From: Falsiphaeobacter marinintestinus
GTDB lineage: Bacteria > Pseudomonadota > Alphaproteobacteria > Rhodobacterales > Rhodobacteraceae
Direction of reading: 5' to 3'
DNA: 64,000 bases
Assembly (NCBI RefSeq): GCF_007923355.1
Contig: NZ_VOGO01000001.1
Span: 310,001-374,000 of the forward strand
The notes under the pieces are model-generated. The model saw only the letters and a list, made by a program, of their open reading frames with translations, ran no database searches and was not told the DNA's origin. Made by a program: the position numbers and the translations under genes. This document shows, piece after piece, positions 53,858-63,533 of this stretch (position 1 is the first letter of the stretch; each line of letters opens with the position of its first letter).

Positions 53858-54694
53858 TTACCACAAAAACGGCTCTGCTTTCATGGTTGACGGAATTTCC
53901 GCCCCCAGCCGCGACAGGATCGTCGGCGCAAGCTGCAGCTGATCAATCACGACATCCTCTGCCGGCCCCTTGGCTGGTCCGAAGTAATACAGCGCCGCCT
54001 CTTGCTGCAACGCGCCACGCCCACCGTGATGCCCGCGCTCGTCCTGACCGTGATCGGCGGTAACAATGACTTCGTAGCCCGCCGCCAGCCATTTTGGGAT
54101 GAACGGCGCCAGCATCTCGTCCATTACAGCGCAGGCGTGATCCATCTGCTGACTTTCGTGAAAGAACCGATGGCCCATACTGTCCAGCGTACAGGTGTGC
54201 AGCATGCCATAGTTCAACCCGAACCGAAGGCACAGGTTTGTCAGCGAGCCAAACAGATCGACATCCGACGGGGTCATCTGATTGTCCAGACCATAGCCGG
54301 TCATGGTGTGAAACCGGCCGTGGTTGATCGTCCCGTTATCGGGTTCGTCATATTCAACATCGCGGACGAAATCGAAAGGGTGCCGGTTGAAAAACTGTGA
54401 CCAAAAGGAATGCGCCACAGCACCTGTCACCCCCCCTGCCTTACTGACTTCGCTAAAGACATCCGGATGGCTCAGCCGAAAAACGTTCCCGTTGCCCGTG
54501 CAGCCGTGTTCTGCCGGGGCGACGCCGGTGTGGATCGACGCATAACAACTGGCCGAAATCGACGGCAGCACAGCCCTGACTTTCCAAACCCTCGCGTCAC
54601 CGCTATCGACCCAGCCTTCCAGATTTCCAAACAACCGCCGCCAGTTGCGCCAGGGCACACCATCCAGAATAATCAGCAACAGCTTTCCGTCCAT
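53858..54694 (-). CDS. Alkaline-phosphatase-superfamily (type I phosphodiesterase-like) protein
   Basis: A 278-residue two-metal hydrolase fold. Metal ligands are probably the Asp of LIILDGVPW, the Thr/Ser of PSISASCYASIHTG, and the Asp/His of TADHGQDERGHHG near the C-terminus, plus the Asp/His of DSMGHRFFHE. There is no signal peptide, so it is cytoplasmic, which is atypical for a secreted phosphatase. It may be a phosphonoacetate-hydrolase or phosphodiesterase relative; the substrate is unknown. Confidence 0.85.
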   Translation of the reverse strand: MDGKLLLIILDGVPWRNWRRLFGNLEGWVDSGDARVWKVRAVLPSISASCYASIHTGVAPAEHGCTGNGNVFRLSHPDVFSEVSKAGGVTGAVAHSFWSQFFNRHPFDFVRDVEYDEPDNGTINHGRFHTMTGYGLDNQMTPSDVDLFGSLTNLCLRFGLNYGMLHTCTLDSMGHRFFHESQQMDHACAVMDEMLAPFIPKWLAAGYEVIVTADHGQDERGHHGGRGALQQEAALYYFGPAKGPAEDVVIDQLQLAPTILSRLGAEIPSTMKAEPFLW

Positions 54695-54889
54695 CGGCTC
54701 ACTCCATTCAGTTCACGTCGAGAAGGCCGCCTGACCCGGCGGCTGTCAACCGCTTTCCGCCCCGACGCGTTTTCCGGCTCATAATGTCGCCCCTTACGCT
54801 ATTGTGGGAAACGGGTTTGACTGACCCGGTAGGACCGTTTACTTCCTGATCGGACAGTTCCCAAACTTGTGGCGGGCCTTTTCGGCAAC

Positions 54890-55765
54890 ATGCAGATTAT
54901 CTTCCACACCGGCGCCCACAGCACTGACGAAGAGCGGCTCATCAAGTGCTTGTTGCGTAACAAGGAAACGTTTTCCCCCAAAGGGGTTTCGGTTCCCGGA
55001 CCCAGCAGATACCGGCAAATCCTGAAAGAGGCGCTGCAGGCCCTTGAAACCGGAAACCCGGCAGCTGACGCACGCGACATTCTGATCGACGAAATTCTTG
55101 ACGATGAAGTTGCGGATCGGTTGGTTCTGTCGAATGCACATTTCTTCGGGTCGCAGCGCCATGCGTTGGATGGTGGCGTCATCTATCCACAAGCCGCGTC
55201 GCGGATTCAGCAGTTGCGACGCCTGTTTGATTTCGACCAGGTCGAAATGTTCATGGCCGTTCGAAATCCAGCCACGTTTTTGCCTGCCCTTTTGGAAAAA
55301 GCCTCCGGACGCAGAGTGCGAGAACTTCTGAGTTCTTTCGACCCCCGTGATCTGCGCTGGTCCAATACAATCATGCGGATCCGTGACGCAGCGCCTGACG
55401 TTCCGCTGACCATCTGGTGCAACGAAGATCTGCCGCTGATCTGGGGCCAGATCATCCGCGAAATGGCCGGACTTGAAATGGGCGACAAGATCGAAGGCAA
55501 CTTTGACCTGCTCAACGAAATCATGACCAAAGAAGGCATCAAGCGGTTTCAGGCCTATATCCGGCAGCAGCCCGACATGAACGAAATGCAGTTGCGCCGC
55601 GTTATGGTGGCTTTCCTTGATAAGTTCGCCAAGGAAGATGTGATTGAGGAAGAGCTTGACCTGCCCGGCTGGACCGAAGAACTGGTCGATGACTTGACCG
55701 AAATCTATGACGAAGACGTCTTTCAAATTCAGCGGATTCCCGGGGTCAACTTCATCGCTCCGTGA
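54890..55765 (+). CDS. Orphan protein with sulfotransferase-like start
   Basis: A 291-residue protein beginning MQIIFHTGAHSTDEERL, resembling the start of sulfotransferase-like proteins (H-x-G-x-H-K-T-G-T) but with the P-loop degraded. Acidic, mostly helical remainder (PLTIWCNEDLPLIWGQIIREMAGLEMGD, WTEELVDDLTEIYDEDVFQIQRIPG). A GTG at 54869 could extend it by seven residues. I recognise no named family; its neighbours are unrelated. Confidence 0.75.
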   Translation: MQIIFHTGAHSTDEERLIKCLLRNKETFSPKGVSVPGPSRYRQILKEALQALETGNPAADARDILIDEILDDEVADRLVLSNAHFFGSQRHALDGGVIYPQAASRIQQLRRLFDFDQVEMFMAVRNPATFLPALLEKASGRRVRELLSSFDPRDLRWSNTIMRIRDAAPDVPLTIWCNEDLPLIWGQIIREMAGLEMGDKIEGNFDLLNEIMTKEGIKRFQAYIRQQPDMNEMQLRRVMVAFLDKFAKEDVIEEELDLPGWTEELVDDLTEIYDEDVFQIQRIPGVNFIAP

Positions 55766-55840
55766 CGGGACTGGAAGAAAGTACCAATTGCCAGTGGACG
55801 CGACCCCGGTATAGTCCGGAACACCAACCATTCACGGGTC

Positions 55841-56611
55841 ATGATGGTGCCTGTCTTCCGACTGTTTTCCCTTTTGGCTTTGACGGCCAGCCTGGCCTCA
55901 GTGGCCTTGGCTGACAATGTCACGGTGTTTGCCGCTGCCAGCCTGAAAAACGCGATGGATGATGTCGCGCAGGCCTATGAAGCGCAATCCGGTGATGATG
56001 TTGTGGTGTCCTTTGGCGGCAGTTCGGCGCTTGCCCGGCAAATCCAGCAAGGCGCACCGGCGGATCTGTTCATTTCAGCAAACCCCGGATGGATGGACGT
56101 GCTTGAAGAAGACGGGCTGATCGTGCCCGGCACGCGCCTTGATTTGTTGTCGAACACACTGGTCCTGATCGGATCTGACCCACGCGTACTGACCATTTCA
56201 CCTGACCTTGATCTGGTAGCAGCCCTGAAAGGCGAGCGTCTGGCGATGGCATTGGTCGATGCGGTACCTGCCGGGATTTATGGCAAAGCGGCGCTGATCA
56301 GTCTGGGCATCTGGAGCGAACTTGCCCCACACATTGCGCAAACCGACAATGTAAGGGCTGCATTGCGACTGGTCGCTTTGGGCGAAGCCCCGTTGGGAAT
56401 AGTCTACGCCACCGATGCACTGGCCGACCCCAATGTGTATATACTGGACAGCTTTCCCGCCAATAGCCATCCGCCGATCCGGTATCCTGTGGCTGTGGTG
56501 TCCGAAGGTAGACAAACAGCCAGCCGCCGCTTTCTTGACTATCTGACCTCTGACTCCGCCCGTGTGGTTTTTGACCGGTATGGGTTCGGCGCTGCGGGCA
56601 TCCCTCAATGA
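55841..56611 (+). CDS. modA: Molybdate ABC transporter substrate-binding protein
   Basis: A 256-residue periplasmic binding protein with signal peptide (LFSLLALTASLASVALA). Ligand-site blocks VFAAASLKNAMDDVA, GGSSALARQIQQGAPADLFISAN and DAVPAGIYGKAAL are typical of ModA. Operon modABC with overlapping stops and starts. No ModE-type palindrome is evident upstream. Confidence 0.95.
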   Translation: MMVPVFRLFSLLALTASLASVALADNVTVFAAASLKNAMDDVAQAYEAQSGDDVVVSFGGSSALARQIQQGAPADLFISANPGWMDVLEEDGLIVPGTRLDLLSNTLVLIGSDPRVLTISPDLDLVAALKGERLAMALVDAVPAGIYGKAALISLGIWSELAPHIAQTDNVRAALRLVALGEAPLGIVYATDALADPNVYILDSFPANSHPPIRYPVAVVSEGRQTASRRFLDYLTSDSARVVFDRYGFGAAGIPQ

Positions 56612-57306
56612 CCGGTTGGCTTGGCCCAGAAGAATGGCAGGCGGTTGGCCTGTCTCTTAAGGTTTCGCTGTGGGCCATTGCGCTAAGCCTGCCACCGGGC
56701 ATCTTCATCGCCTATGCCTTGGCCCGGTGGGAGTTTCGGGGCAAGCAGGTGCTGAACATGCTGGTGCATCTGCCGCTGATCCTGCCCCCCGTCGTAACCG
56801 GTTACCTGTTGTTGTTGACATTCGGGCGGCGTGGGCCGCTGGGCGCGTGGCTTTACGAGACGTTCGATCTGGTCTTCGCCTTCCGTTGGACAGGCGCAGC
56901 ATTGGCGGCTGCGATCATGGCCTTTCCGCTCATGGTGCGCGCAATCCGGCTGGCGATCGAAGCCGTAGATCCCAAGCTCGAACAGGCCGCCGCCACGCTA
57001 GGGGCGTCCCGGGTGCAGGTTTTCTCAACCGTCACCTTGCCATTGATCCTGCCGGGCGTCATCGCCGGGGCGGTTCTGGGGTTTGCCAAGGCGATGGGCG
57101 AATTCGGCGCCACTATTACCTTCGTGTCCAACATCCCGGGCCAGACCCAGACCCTGCCCTCGGCAATTTATACGTTCCTGCAGGTGCCCGGCGGTGAAAC
57201 CGCAGCCCTGCGACTGGTGCTGGTGTCGGTCTTCGTGGCCATGACCGCATTGGCCCTGTCCGAAATCCTTGCGCGTCGGGCAGCAAAACGGGTGGCCGGG
57301 GGATGA
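56608..57306 (+). CDS. modB: Molybdate ABC transporter permease
   Basis: A 232-residue permease with five membrane helices and the cytoplasmic EAA loop (QAAATLGASRVQVFSTVTLPLILPG). Overlaps modA by 4 nt and modC by 4 nt. Confidence 0.95.
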   Translation: MTGWLGPEEWQAVGLSLKVSLWAIALSLPPGIFIAYALARWEFRGKQVLNMLVHLPLILPPVVTGYLLLLTFGRRGPLGAWLYETFDLVFAFRWTGAALAAAIMAFPLMVRAIRLAIEAVDPKLEQAAATLGASRVQVFSTVTLPLILPGVIAGAVLGFAKAMGEFGATITFVSNIPGQTQTLPSAIYTFLQVPGGETAALRLVLVSVFVAMTALALSEILARRAAKRVAGG

Positions 57307-58391
57307 GCCTGCATGTCGAAATTTCGCATCCGCTGGCTGATTTTACGCTGAACGTGGCGTTCGACGCCCCAACCGGCATCACCGCGCTTTACGGCCCATC
57401 GGGAACCGGAAAAACCACGGTCATCAATGCCGTGTCCGGGCTTTTGACTCCTCAGAAGGGCCATATCAGCCTGTCCGGCGAATCGCTGTATGACTCAGAC
57501 TCCCGGATCAACTTGCCGGTCCACAAGCGGCACCTTGGCTATGTGTTTCAGGACGGTCGCCTGTTCCCGCATCTGTCGGTCAGACAAAACCTGACATATG
57601 GCCAACGGTATTCGCGTCCAAACGTCGAAAGCCCGTCATTGGACGACGTTGCCGACCTACTGGACATCACCGGCCTGCTTGGCCGCCGCCCCGGATCGCT
57701 GTCGGGCGGCGAAAAGCAGCGTGTCGCCATCGGTCGCGCTTTGTTGTCCCGCCCGCGTATGCTGCTGATGGACGAGCCGTTGGCCGCCCTGGATCCCGCC
57801 CGCAAGGAAGAAATCCTGCCCTATCTCGAAAAGATGCGCGATCACACCCGGATCCCGATCCTGTATGTCAGCCATTCCGTGGCCGAAGTCGCGCGGCTGG
57901 CTACATGGGTTGTTGTTTTGGAGAAAGGCAGGGTCGCAATGTCAGGACCTGCCGAAACCGTGCTGTCGGACCCGGCCATGGTGCATCAGCTTGGTCTGCG
58001 CGAGGCGGGCGCGGTCTTACCCGCCAGCATCATACGTCATCACGCCGACGGATTGACCGAATTGCAGGTCTCGGGCGGGTGCCTGTTCCTGCCCGAAATG
58101 GATCGCCCCGTGGGCCTGCAGACCCGTGTGCGGGTGCTGGCGCATGACATCATCCTGTCACGCGAAGCGCCTAAAGGGCTGTCAGCGCTAAATATTCTGT
58201 CCGGAGATATTACCGCAATCCGCGCCGGTGGCGGACCCGGTGTGATCATACAGATCAAATGCGGTGAGGATCACTTGCTGGCCCGTATCACCCGACGCTC
58301 AGCAGATGCCATGGCGCTGAAACCCGGTGACCACGTATATGCCGTGATCAAATCAGTATCGATTGCCCGCACCGATATCGGCACGGGCTAA
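57303..58391 (+). CDS. modC: Molybdate ABC transporter ATP-binding protein
   Basis: A 362-residue ATPase: Walker A YGPSGTGKTT, signature LSGGEKQR, Walker B LLMDEPLAALD. The C-terminal part (about 290-360) is the Mop/TOBE oxyanion-binding domain (LSALNILSGDITAI). It ends 9 bp before the convergent GapR-like gene. Confidence 0.95.
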   Translation: MSLHVEISHPLADFTLNVAFDAPTGITALYGPSGTGKTTVINAVSGLLTPQKGHISLSGESLYDSDSRINLPVHKRHLGYVFQDGRLFPHLSVRQNLTYGQRYSRPNVESPSLDDVADLLDITGLLGRRPGSLSGGEKQRVAIGRALLSRPRMLLMDEPLAALDPARKEEILPYLEKMRDHTRIPILYVSHSVAEVARLATWVVVLEKGRVAMSGPAETVLSDPAMVHQLGLREAGAVLPASIIRHHADGLTELQVSGGCLFLPEMDRPVGLQTRVRVLAHDIILSREAPKGLSALNILSGDITAIRAGGGPGVIIQIKCGEDHLLARITRRSADAMALKPGDHVYAVIKSVSIARTDIGTG

Positions 58392-58400
58392 TCCCGGAAT

Positions 58401-58661
58401 TTACGACATTCCAAGCGCTTCTTTGTACATTTCCAGCACCGCTTCTTCTTCGGCAATATCGTCCTTGTCCCGCTTGCGCAGGGCGATAACCTTGCGGATG
58501 ACCTTGGTATCGTAACCACGCCCTTTGGCTTCGGCCATGACTTCTTTCTGCTGGTCGGCAAGGTCTCTCTTTTCCTGGTCCAGCCGCTCTAAACGCTCAA
58601 TAAACTGGCGCAGTTCGCCGGCCGTTACGCGATAGTTGGCATCGATTTCGGATTCAGACAT
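58401..58661 (-). CDS. GapR-like DNA-binding protein (DUF2312)
   Basis: An 86-residue helical protein with RQFIERLERLDQEKRDLADQQKEVMAEAKGRGYD and KVIALRKRDKDDIAEEEAVLEMY. GapR of Caulobacter is an essential nucleoid-associated protein that binds overtwisted DNA ahead of moving polymerases. The start at 58661 (GGAG upstream) gives the family's usual length. Confidence 0.93.
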   Translation of the reverse strand: MSESEIDANYRVTAGELRQFIERLERLDQEKRDLADQQKEVMAEAKGRGYDTKVIRKVIALRKRDKDDIAEEEAVLEMYKEALGMS

Positions 58662-58805
58662 TCGGATCACTCCAGCAGGACAGCAAAAACAATGGACCTG
58701 CCGGATACCTGTGTTGCGGAGTCGCCGCAAGACGGGATTGGGTGCAGACCGGTCGCAACAGCGCTTGATCGCCAATCGATGTGCCCGTATCACCGCGATG
58801 TTCTG

Positions 58806-58992
58806 GTTCGGCGATGTGAGTCGTCGTGAAAAGGGAACGTGGTGAGGCGCGATGGTGCCAAGTCCGCGGCTGCCCCCGCAACTGTAGGCGGAGAGCGTGA
58901 TCGGAAAATGCCACTGAGCCGCATGCGGTTTGGGAAGGCCCGATCAGGCGTTGACCCGTAAGTCAGGAGACCTGCCAGAGCAGATCACCTTC
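58806..58992 (+). ncRNA. Cobalamin (adenosylcobalamin) riboswitch
   Basis: Conserved blocks occur in order: AAGGGAA (58830-58836), GGTGCCAAGTCCGCGGCTGCCCCCGCAACTGTA (about 58854-58886), GCCACTG (58910-58916), GGGAAGGC (58932-58939), GACCCGTAAGTC (58953-58964) and the B12 box CAGGAGACCTGCC (58964-58976). It precedes the TonB receptor in the same direction, so B12 binding should switch off the whole operon. Confidence 0.96.
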
Positions 58993-59127
58993 ATCCGGCG
59001 CGGGGCGCGTCTGGTGGGCGGCATGGTTCCGTAGTGGTGACGTTTCACTCACCGTTTGCGGGAGCCAGCCAATGCGGCAGCTTTCCAAACAGATCCTGTA
59101 CGACAAGGTCTGGAAAGGACCAAAGAC

Positions 59128-60978
59128 ATGAACCGCATGAACAGACTATTGATCAGCGCATCAACACTTGCGCTGACCACCGCCCCCGCCGCCTTTGCAG
59201 AAGACATCATCTGGCTGGATGCAATCACCGTTTCGGCGTCGAAATCGGGTGATCCTATCGAATTGGAGCGCACCGGCGCGACCGTTGAAGTGCTGGATCA
59301 GGAACAGATCGAACGCGCGCCCGAAACCACTGTCATCGATACTCTGTCGAAGCTGCCCGGTGTATCGTCCAGCAGCAATGGCGGTTTGGGGTCGTCGTCT
59401 ACACTGCGAATTCGTGGACTTGACGGCAAATACATCAAGGTTCTGGTCGATGGTATCGATGTTACCGACCCAAGTTCGACCCAGATTCAATATAACTTCG
59501 GCGGGCTGACGACCACTGGTATCACCCGTCTCGAGCTTCTCAAAGGGTCCAGTTCGTCGCTCTACGGATCCAGCGCCGTTGCGGGTGTTGTCAGCATTGG
59601 GACATCGGCACAACCGGTCGAAAACGGCACCCAGATTTCCGGATTTGTCGAAGGCGGCACATTTGACACATGGCGCGGGGCTGCAACGATCGCGTCTCGC
59701 TCTGACCGTGGCGGGCTCAGCTTTACCATTGGGCGCGTGATCACTGATGGATTTTCGTCCCGGGCTGCAGGCGATGAACCAGACGGATACCAAGCAACAC
59801 AGCTGAATTTCACCGCCGACTATGCCGTCACTGACGTCCTGACGTTTGGCGTTGCTGCCTTAGCGCTGGACAGCCAAGGTGATTTCGACGAGTTCGGCGG
59901 CGACGGTACTCCGCCCTTCGACGAATACAACACCACCGAAACCCGGGCTATTCGCGCCTATGCTGAATTGGATCTGGGGGCGTTCGACCATACGATCTCT
60001 GGCACATTCTTTAAGAATGATCGGGTAAGCAGCTCGAATGGATTCGATACGCCGTTTTTGGGGGAACGGCGCCGATTTGATTATTTGGGCACCTACGATC
60101 CATCCGACATCGTGACGTATTCCTTCGGTTTCGATTGGCAGAACGAAAGCTATGATTCCGGGGCGGACAATGGCGAGGTCGACACCGCAGGCGCTTTCGC
60201 TGAAATCCTTTATGCGCCGACAACCGATCTTGACCTGTCAGGGTCGCTGCGACTTGATGACCACGAGAACTTTGGCACCCACGTCACCGGACGTCTCGCA
60301 GCCGCCTATCGAGTGTCGGATCAGACCATTCTGCGCGCAGTTGCTGCCACTGGGTTCCGGGCACCGTCGCTGTACGAATTGCACAATAGCTTTTACGGCA
60401 ATCAGAACCTTGATCCGGAAGAAAGCCTGAGCTTCGAGCTTGGTGCTGAACATCAGTTCGGCGGTGTTGGCTTTGTCAAGGCAACCGCTTTTTACACCGA
60501 AATCGACAATCTGATCCAGTTTGCATCACTTTTCGACAATATGGGCAACTGGATCGGCGGTCAGTATCAGCAGGTAACGGGAACTTCGGTCAGCAAAGGC
60601 ATTGAATTGTCTGCTCAGTACGATTTCTCGGAAGAGTTCAGCTTGTACGGCAACTATACCTATACCGATGCCGAGGATGCCACTGGCGCCCGGTTGCTGC
60701 GGGTTCCAGGGCATGACGTTGTGGTCGGCCTGTCCACCCAGTTTGCTAACGGCCTGACCGGCGATCTGAACGTGCAATATATTGCCGACCGTCCAGACGA
60801 ATTCGGAACAGTGATGGGGGATTACACCGTCGTGAACGCCGCATTGAATTTCGCTGTCACCGACACAGCAGCGGTGTACGTACGCGTCGAGAACCTGTTT
60901 GACGAAACGTACGAAACGTCGGCAGGCTACAACGCCTCGGGCCGTGCGCTCTTTGCAGGTCTGCGTGCGCGCTTCTAG
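59128..60978 (+). CDS. btuB: TonB-dependent vitamin B12 receptor
   Basis: A 616-residue outer-membrane receptor with signal peptide (LLISASTLALTTAPAAFA), a TonB-box-like WLDAITVSAS, plug domain (GATVEVLDQEQIERAPETTVIDTLSKLPGV shortened here to VEVLDQEQIERAPE) and a beta-barrel ending in Phe (ALFAGLRARF). The start at 59128 is supported by GGAAAGGA nine nt upstream. Riboswitch control and the following transporter genes assign it to corrinoid uptake. Confidence 0.93.
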   Translation: MNRMNRLLISASTLALTTAPAAFAEDIIWLDAITVSASKSGDPIELERTGATVEVLDQEQIERAPETTVIDTLSKLPGVSSSSNGGLGSSSTLRIRGLDGKYIKVLVDGIDVTDPSSTQIQYNFGGLTTTGITRLELLKGSSSSLYGSSAVAGVVSIGTSAQPVENGTQISGFVEGGTFDTWRGAATIASRSDRGGLSFTIGRVITDGFSSRAAGDEPDGYQATQLNFTADYAVTDVLTFGVAALALDSQGDFDEFGGDGTPPFDEYNTTETRAIRAYAELDLGAFDHTISGTFFKNDRVSSSNGFDTPFLGERRRFDYLGTYDPSDIVTYSFGFDWQNESYDSGADNGEVDTAGAFAEILYAPTTDLDLSGSLRLDDHENFGTHVTGRLAAAYRVSDQTILRAVAATGFRAPSLYELHNSFYGNQNLDPEESLSFELGAEHQFGGVGFVKATAFYTEIDNLIQFASLFDNMGNWIGGQYQQVTGTSVSKGIELSAQYDFSEEFSLYGNYTYTDAEDATGARLLRVPGHDVVVGLSTQFANGLTGDLNVQYIADRPDEFGTVMGDYTVVNAALNFAVTDTAAVYVRVENLFDETYETSAGYNASGRALFAGLRARF

Positions 60979-61798
60979 GGTCATACCCCTTGTTGCTGCG
61001 CTGGTTCTGACCGGCGCAGCAGTTCTGGCCGATGCGCCGCAGCGGGTGGTATCGGTCAACCTTTGCACAGACCAACTGGGGTTGATGCTGGCGTCCCCCG
61101 GTCAGCTGATCTCGGTGTCAAAACTGGCGCACGACCCCGAAAGCTCGTCCATGGCGGATGCCGCGCAGTCTTTGCCGGTGAACGGGTCCGGCGCTGAAGA
61201 GGTTTTTCTGCTCAACCCCGATCTGGTGTTGGCAGGCACGTTCACAGCCGATGCCACCGTGCAAATGCTGCGCGATCTCGGCATCCGGGTCGAATTGTTC
61301 GCCCCCGCATCCTCCCTTGCAGATGTACCCGCACGGATCGCACAGATGGGCGTCGCCCTAGGACGCCAGTCTGAGGCGCGTGCGATGATAGACGCATTTA
61401 ATGCAGAACTGGCTGAGCTGAGCAAAGCCCCGCCCCGCCGCCCCCGTGCGGCACTGTATTACGTCAACAGCTATACGATGGGTGACAGAACGCTGGCGGG
61501 CGACATTCTGCGCGCCGGCGGGTTTGATAATGTCGCATCCGAGGCGGGCATGACCTATGGCGGCACCTTGTTTCTGGAACAGTTGGTGATGCTGTCGCCC
61601 GAAGTGATCGTGCAGGGCCGCGATTATCCCGGTCAGGCCCGCGCCGAAGACAATCTTGAACATCCCGCCCTTGCCCGTCTGACCAACAGTCGGGTCGCCG
61701 GAACACTGACCGACCGCGACTGGATCTGCGGTACACCGATGGTTTTGAATGCGGTGCGCGAGATGCGCGACCTGCGCCTGTCGATGGAGCAGGACTGA
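60965..61798 (+). CDS. btuF: Periplasmic cobalamin-binding protein of an ABC transporter (BtuF-like)
   Basis: A 277-residue helical-backbone binding protein with a signal peptide (RVIPLVAALVLTGAAVLA). The start is GTG 60965, overlapping btuB by 14 nt; an open frame continues upstream but the signal peptide begins here. Family blocks: PQRVVSVNLCTDQLGLML, AEEVFLLNPDLVLAG and SPEVIVQGRDYPGQA. Genetic context with the riboswitch fixes the ligand as a corrinoid. Confidence 0.88.
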   Translation: MRASRVIPLVAALVLTGAAVLADAPQRVVSVNLCTDQLGLMLASPGQLISVSKLAHDPESSSMADAAQSLPVNGSGAEEVFLLNPDLVLAGTFTADATVQMLRDLGIRVELFAPASSLADVPARIAQMGVALGRQSEARAMIDAFNAELAELSKAPPRRPRAALYYVNSYTMGDRTLAGDILRAGGFDNVASEAGMTYGGTLFLEQLVMLSPEVIVQGRDYPGQARAEDNLEHPALARLTNSRVAGTLTDRDWICGTPMVLNAVREMRDLRLSMEQD

Positions 61799-62778
61799 TG
61801 CGTCTGGGCCTGATCCTGGGAACGCTGGTATTTACGCTTTTCGTCGGGGCGCTGGTCAGCGGATATGCCAACGCCTCGTTCACCGAAAGCCTGCGGGCGC
61901 TGTTTGTCGACGACGGCACGCCGCTAACCGTAGTGATGCGCGATATCCGTCTGCCACGCGCCTTGCTGGCCGTGATGATCGGTGCCGCTTTGGGCATGTC
62001 AGGGGCGGCCATGCAGGGCTATCTGCGCAATCCGTTGGCCGAACCCGGGCTTATCGGCGTTTCGGGGGCTGCAGCCTTGGGGGCCGTTCTGGCGATCCAG
62101 ACCGGGTTGAGTGCGTCCTTCGCATTGGCTCTGCCAATCTCGGCTCTGGCCATGTCGGTTCTGGGGGTGCTTTTGATCCTTGCGTTGGCCGGGCCGCGCG
62201 GGGCGTCAATCACACTGATCCTGGCTGGCATCGCGATCTCGGCCTTGGCCTCGGCGCTCACGTCGCTGGTGCTAAACTTATCGCCCAACCCGTTTGCTGC
62301 AGCCGATATTGTCTTTTGGATGATGGGGTCCTTGGCCGACCGGTCCTTTACCCATGTATGGCTGGCCCTGCCCTTTATGCTGGTGGGGTGGGGATTGCTG
62401 TTCAGCCTGGGGCGCGGCCTGAACGCGCTGACCCTTGGCGAAGATGCCGCCGAGGCGATGGGCATTCGTCTGCCCGCGATGCGTCTGCGTCTGATCCTTG
62501 GCGTTGCGGCCTGCGTTGGTGCGGCAACGGCTGTTGCAGGCGCGATTGGGTTCGTCGGGTTAGTCGTGCCACACCTGCTGCGTCCGCTTGTGGGCGCGCG
62601 ACCATCAGCATTGCTGTGGGCCTCGGCCCTTGGCGGGGCCGCAATGGTCTTGGCGGCGGACATTGCCGTGCGCGAATTGCTGCCGGACCGGGATCTGAAA
62701 CTTGGCGTCTTGATGGCTCTGGTCGGGGCACCGCTGTTCCTGCATCTGATCTTCAAAACCCGGAAGGAATTCGCATGA
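61798..62778 (+). CDS. btuC: Cobalamin ABC transporter permease (FecCD family)
   Basis: A 326-residue permease with about nine to ten membrane helices. Family motifs: RLPRALLAVMIGAALGMSGAAMQGYLRNPLAEPGLIGVS and GAIGFVGLVVPHLLRPLVG (quoted in part: RLPRALLAVMIG, FVGLVVPHLLRP). Overlaps btuF and btuD. Confidence 0.93.
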   Translation: MRLGLILGTLVFTLFVGALVSGYANASFTESLRALFVDDGTPLTVVMRDIRLPRALLAVMIGAALGMSGAAMQGYLRNPLAEPGLIGVSGAAALGAVLAIQTGLSASFALALPISALAMSVLGVLLILALAGPRGASITLILAGIAISALASALTSLVLNLSPNPFAAADIVFWMMGSLADRSFTHVWLALPFMLVGWGLLFSLGRGLNALTLGEDAAEAMGIRLPAMRLRLILGVAACVGAATAVAGAIGFVGLVVPHLLRPLVGARPSALLWASALGGAAMVLAADIAVRELLPDRDLKLGVLMALVGAPLFLHLIFKTRKEFA

Positions 62779-63533
62779 CCCTTCTGTCGCTGTCAGATCT
62801 GAGCGTACGGCGCGGCGATTGCCCGGTGGTCGATCATGTGTCGTTTGATGTGCAGGCTGGTGAATGCATTGGCCTGATTGGCCCCAACGGAGCCGGCAAG
62901 ACCACATTATTGCGGGCTGCACTGGGGTTGCTTGCGGCGGATGGCAAATCCTCACTCGCCGCCCTGCCCGCCCATGACCGCGCCCGCCAAGTCGCCTGGA
63001 TGCCGCAAGCGCGCGAAATCGCTTGGCCTGTCAGCGTCGAAACATTGATCGCATTGGGCCGCATTCCGCATTTGCCGCGAGGGTCCAAGCTTCGGCATGA
63101 GGATCAGGTTGCCATTGATGCCGCGATCAATCGCATGGGCTTGGACGCCTATCGGCTCCGGACTGCAACGCAGTTGTCGGGGGGCGAACAGGCCCGCGTC
63201 CTGATTGCCCGGGCGTTGGCGCAGGATACACCGTTGCTGATCGCAGATGAACCAATTGCCGGACTGGATCCAGCCAACCAGATCGCGACCATGGATGTGT
63301 TTTCCGGCCTGGCCCGCGACGGGCACAGTGTGCTGGTCTCAATCCACGACCTGGGACTGGCCGCACGACATTGCACCCGGCTGTTGATGATCAACCGGGG
63401 TCGTTTGGTCGCCGACGGCCCCCCGGCGCAGGTGTTGACGCCAGAAAACGTCGAACAGGTCTTTGGCGTGTCAGCATTTTTTCAACACACGCCCGATGGC
63501 CCGGTGTTTCAGCCGATGACCGTTATCCAATGA
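62775..63533 (+). CDS. btuD: Cobalamin ABC transporter ATP-binding protein
   Basis: A 252-residue ATPase with Walker A IGPNGAGKTT, signature LSGGEQAR, Walker B LLIADEPIAGLD. The start at 62775 overlaps the permease end by 4 nt. The same frame is open far upstream across btuC, but that is a shadow. Overlaps cbiZ by 4 nt. Confidence 0.92.
   Translation: MTLLSLSDLSVRRGDCPVVDHVSFDVQAGECIGLIGPNGAGKTTLLRAALGLLAADGKSSLAALPAHDRARQVAWMPQAREIAWPVSVETLIALGRIPHLPRGSKLRHEDQVAIDAAINRMGLDAYRLRTATQLSGGEQARVLIARALAQDTPLLIADEPIAGLDPANQIATMDVFSGLARDGHSVLVSIHDLGLAARHCTRLLMINRGRLVADGPPAQVLTPENVEQVFGVSAFFQHTPDGPVFQPMTVIQ

Noticed and set aside
54839-55831. 330-codon minus-strand frame opposite the orphan protein
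   Set aside because: The plus-strand frame fits a globular protein with normal composition; the minus frame does not and has no start support. Kept as less likely alternative only.
61749-63533. 594-residue apparent fusion ending in the BtuD ATPase
   Set aside because: The upstream part is the shifted frame of btuC. The true start is ATG 62775 in the usual 4-nt overlap.
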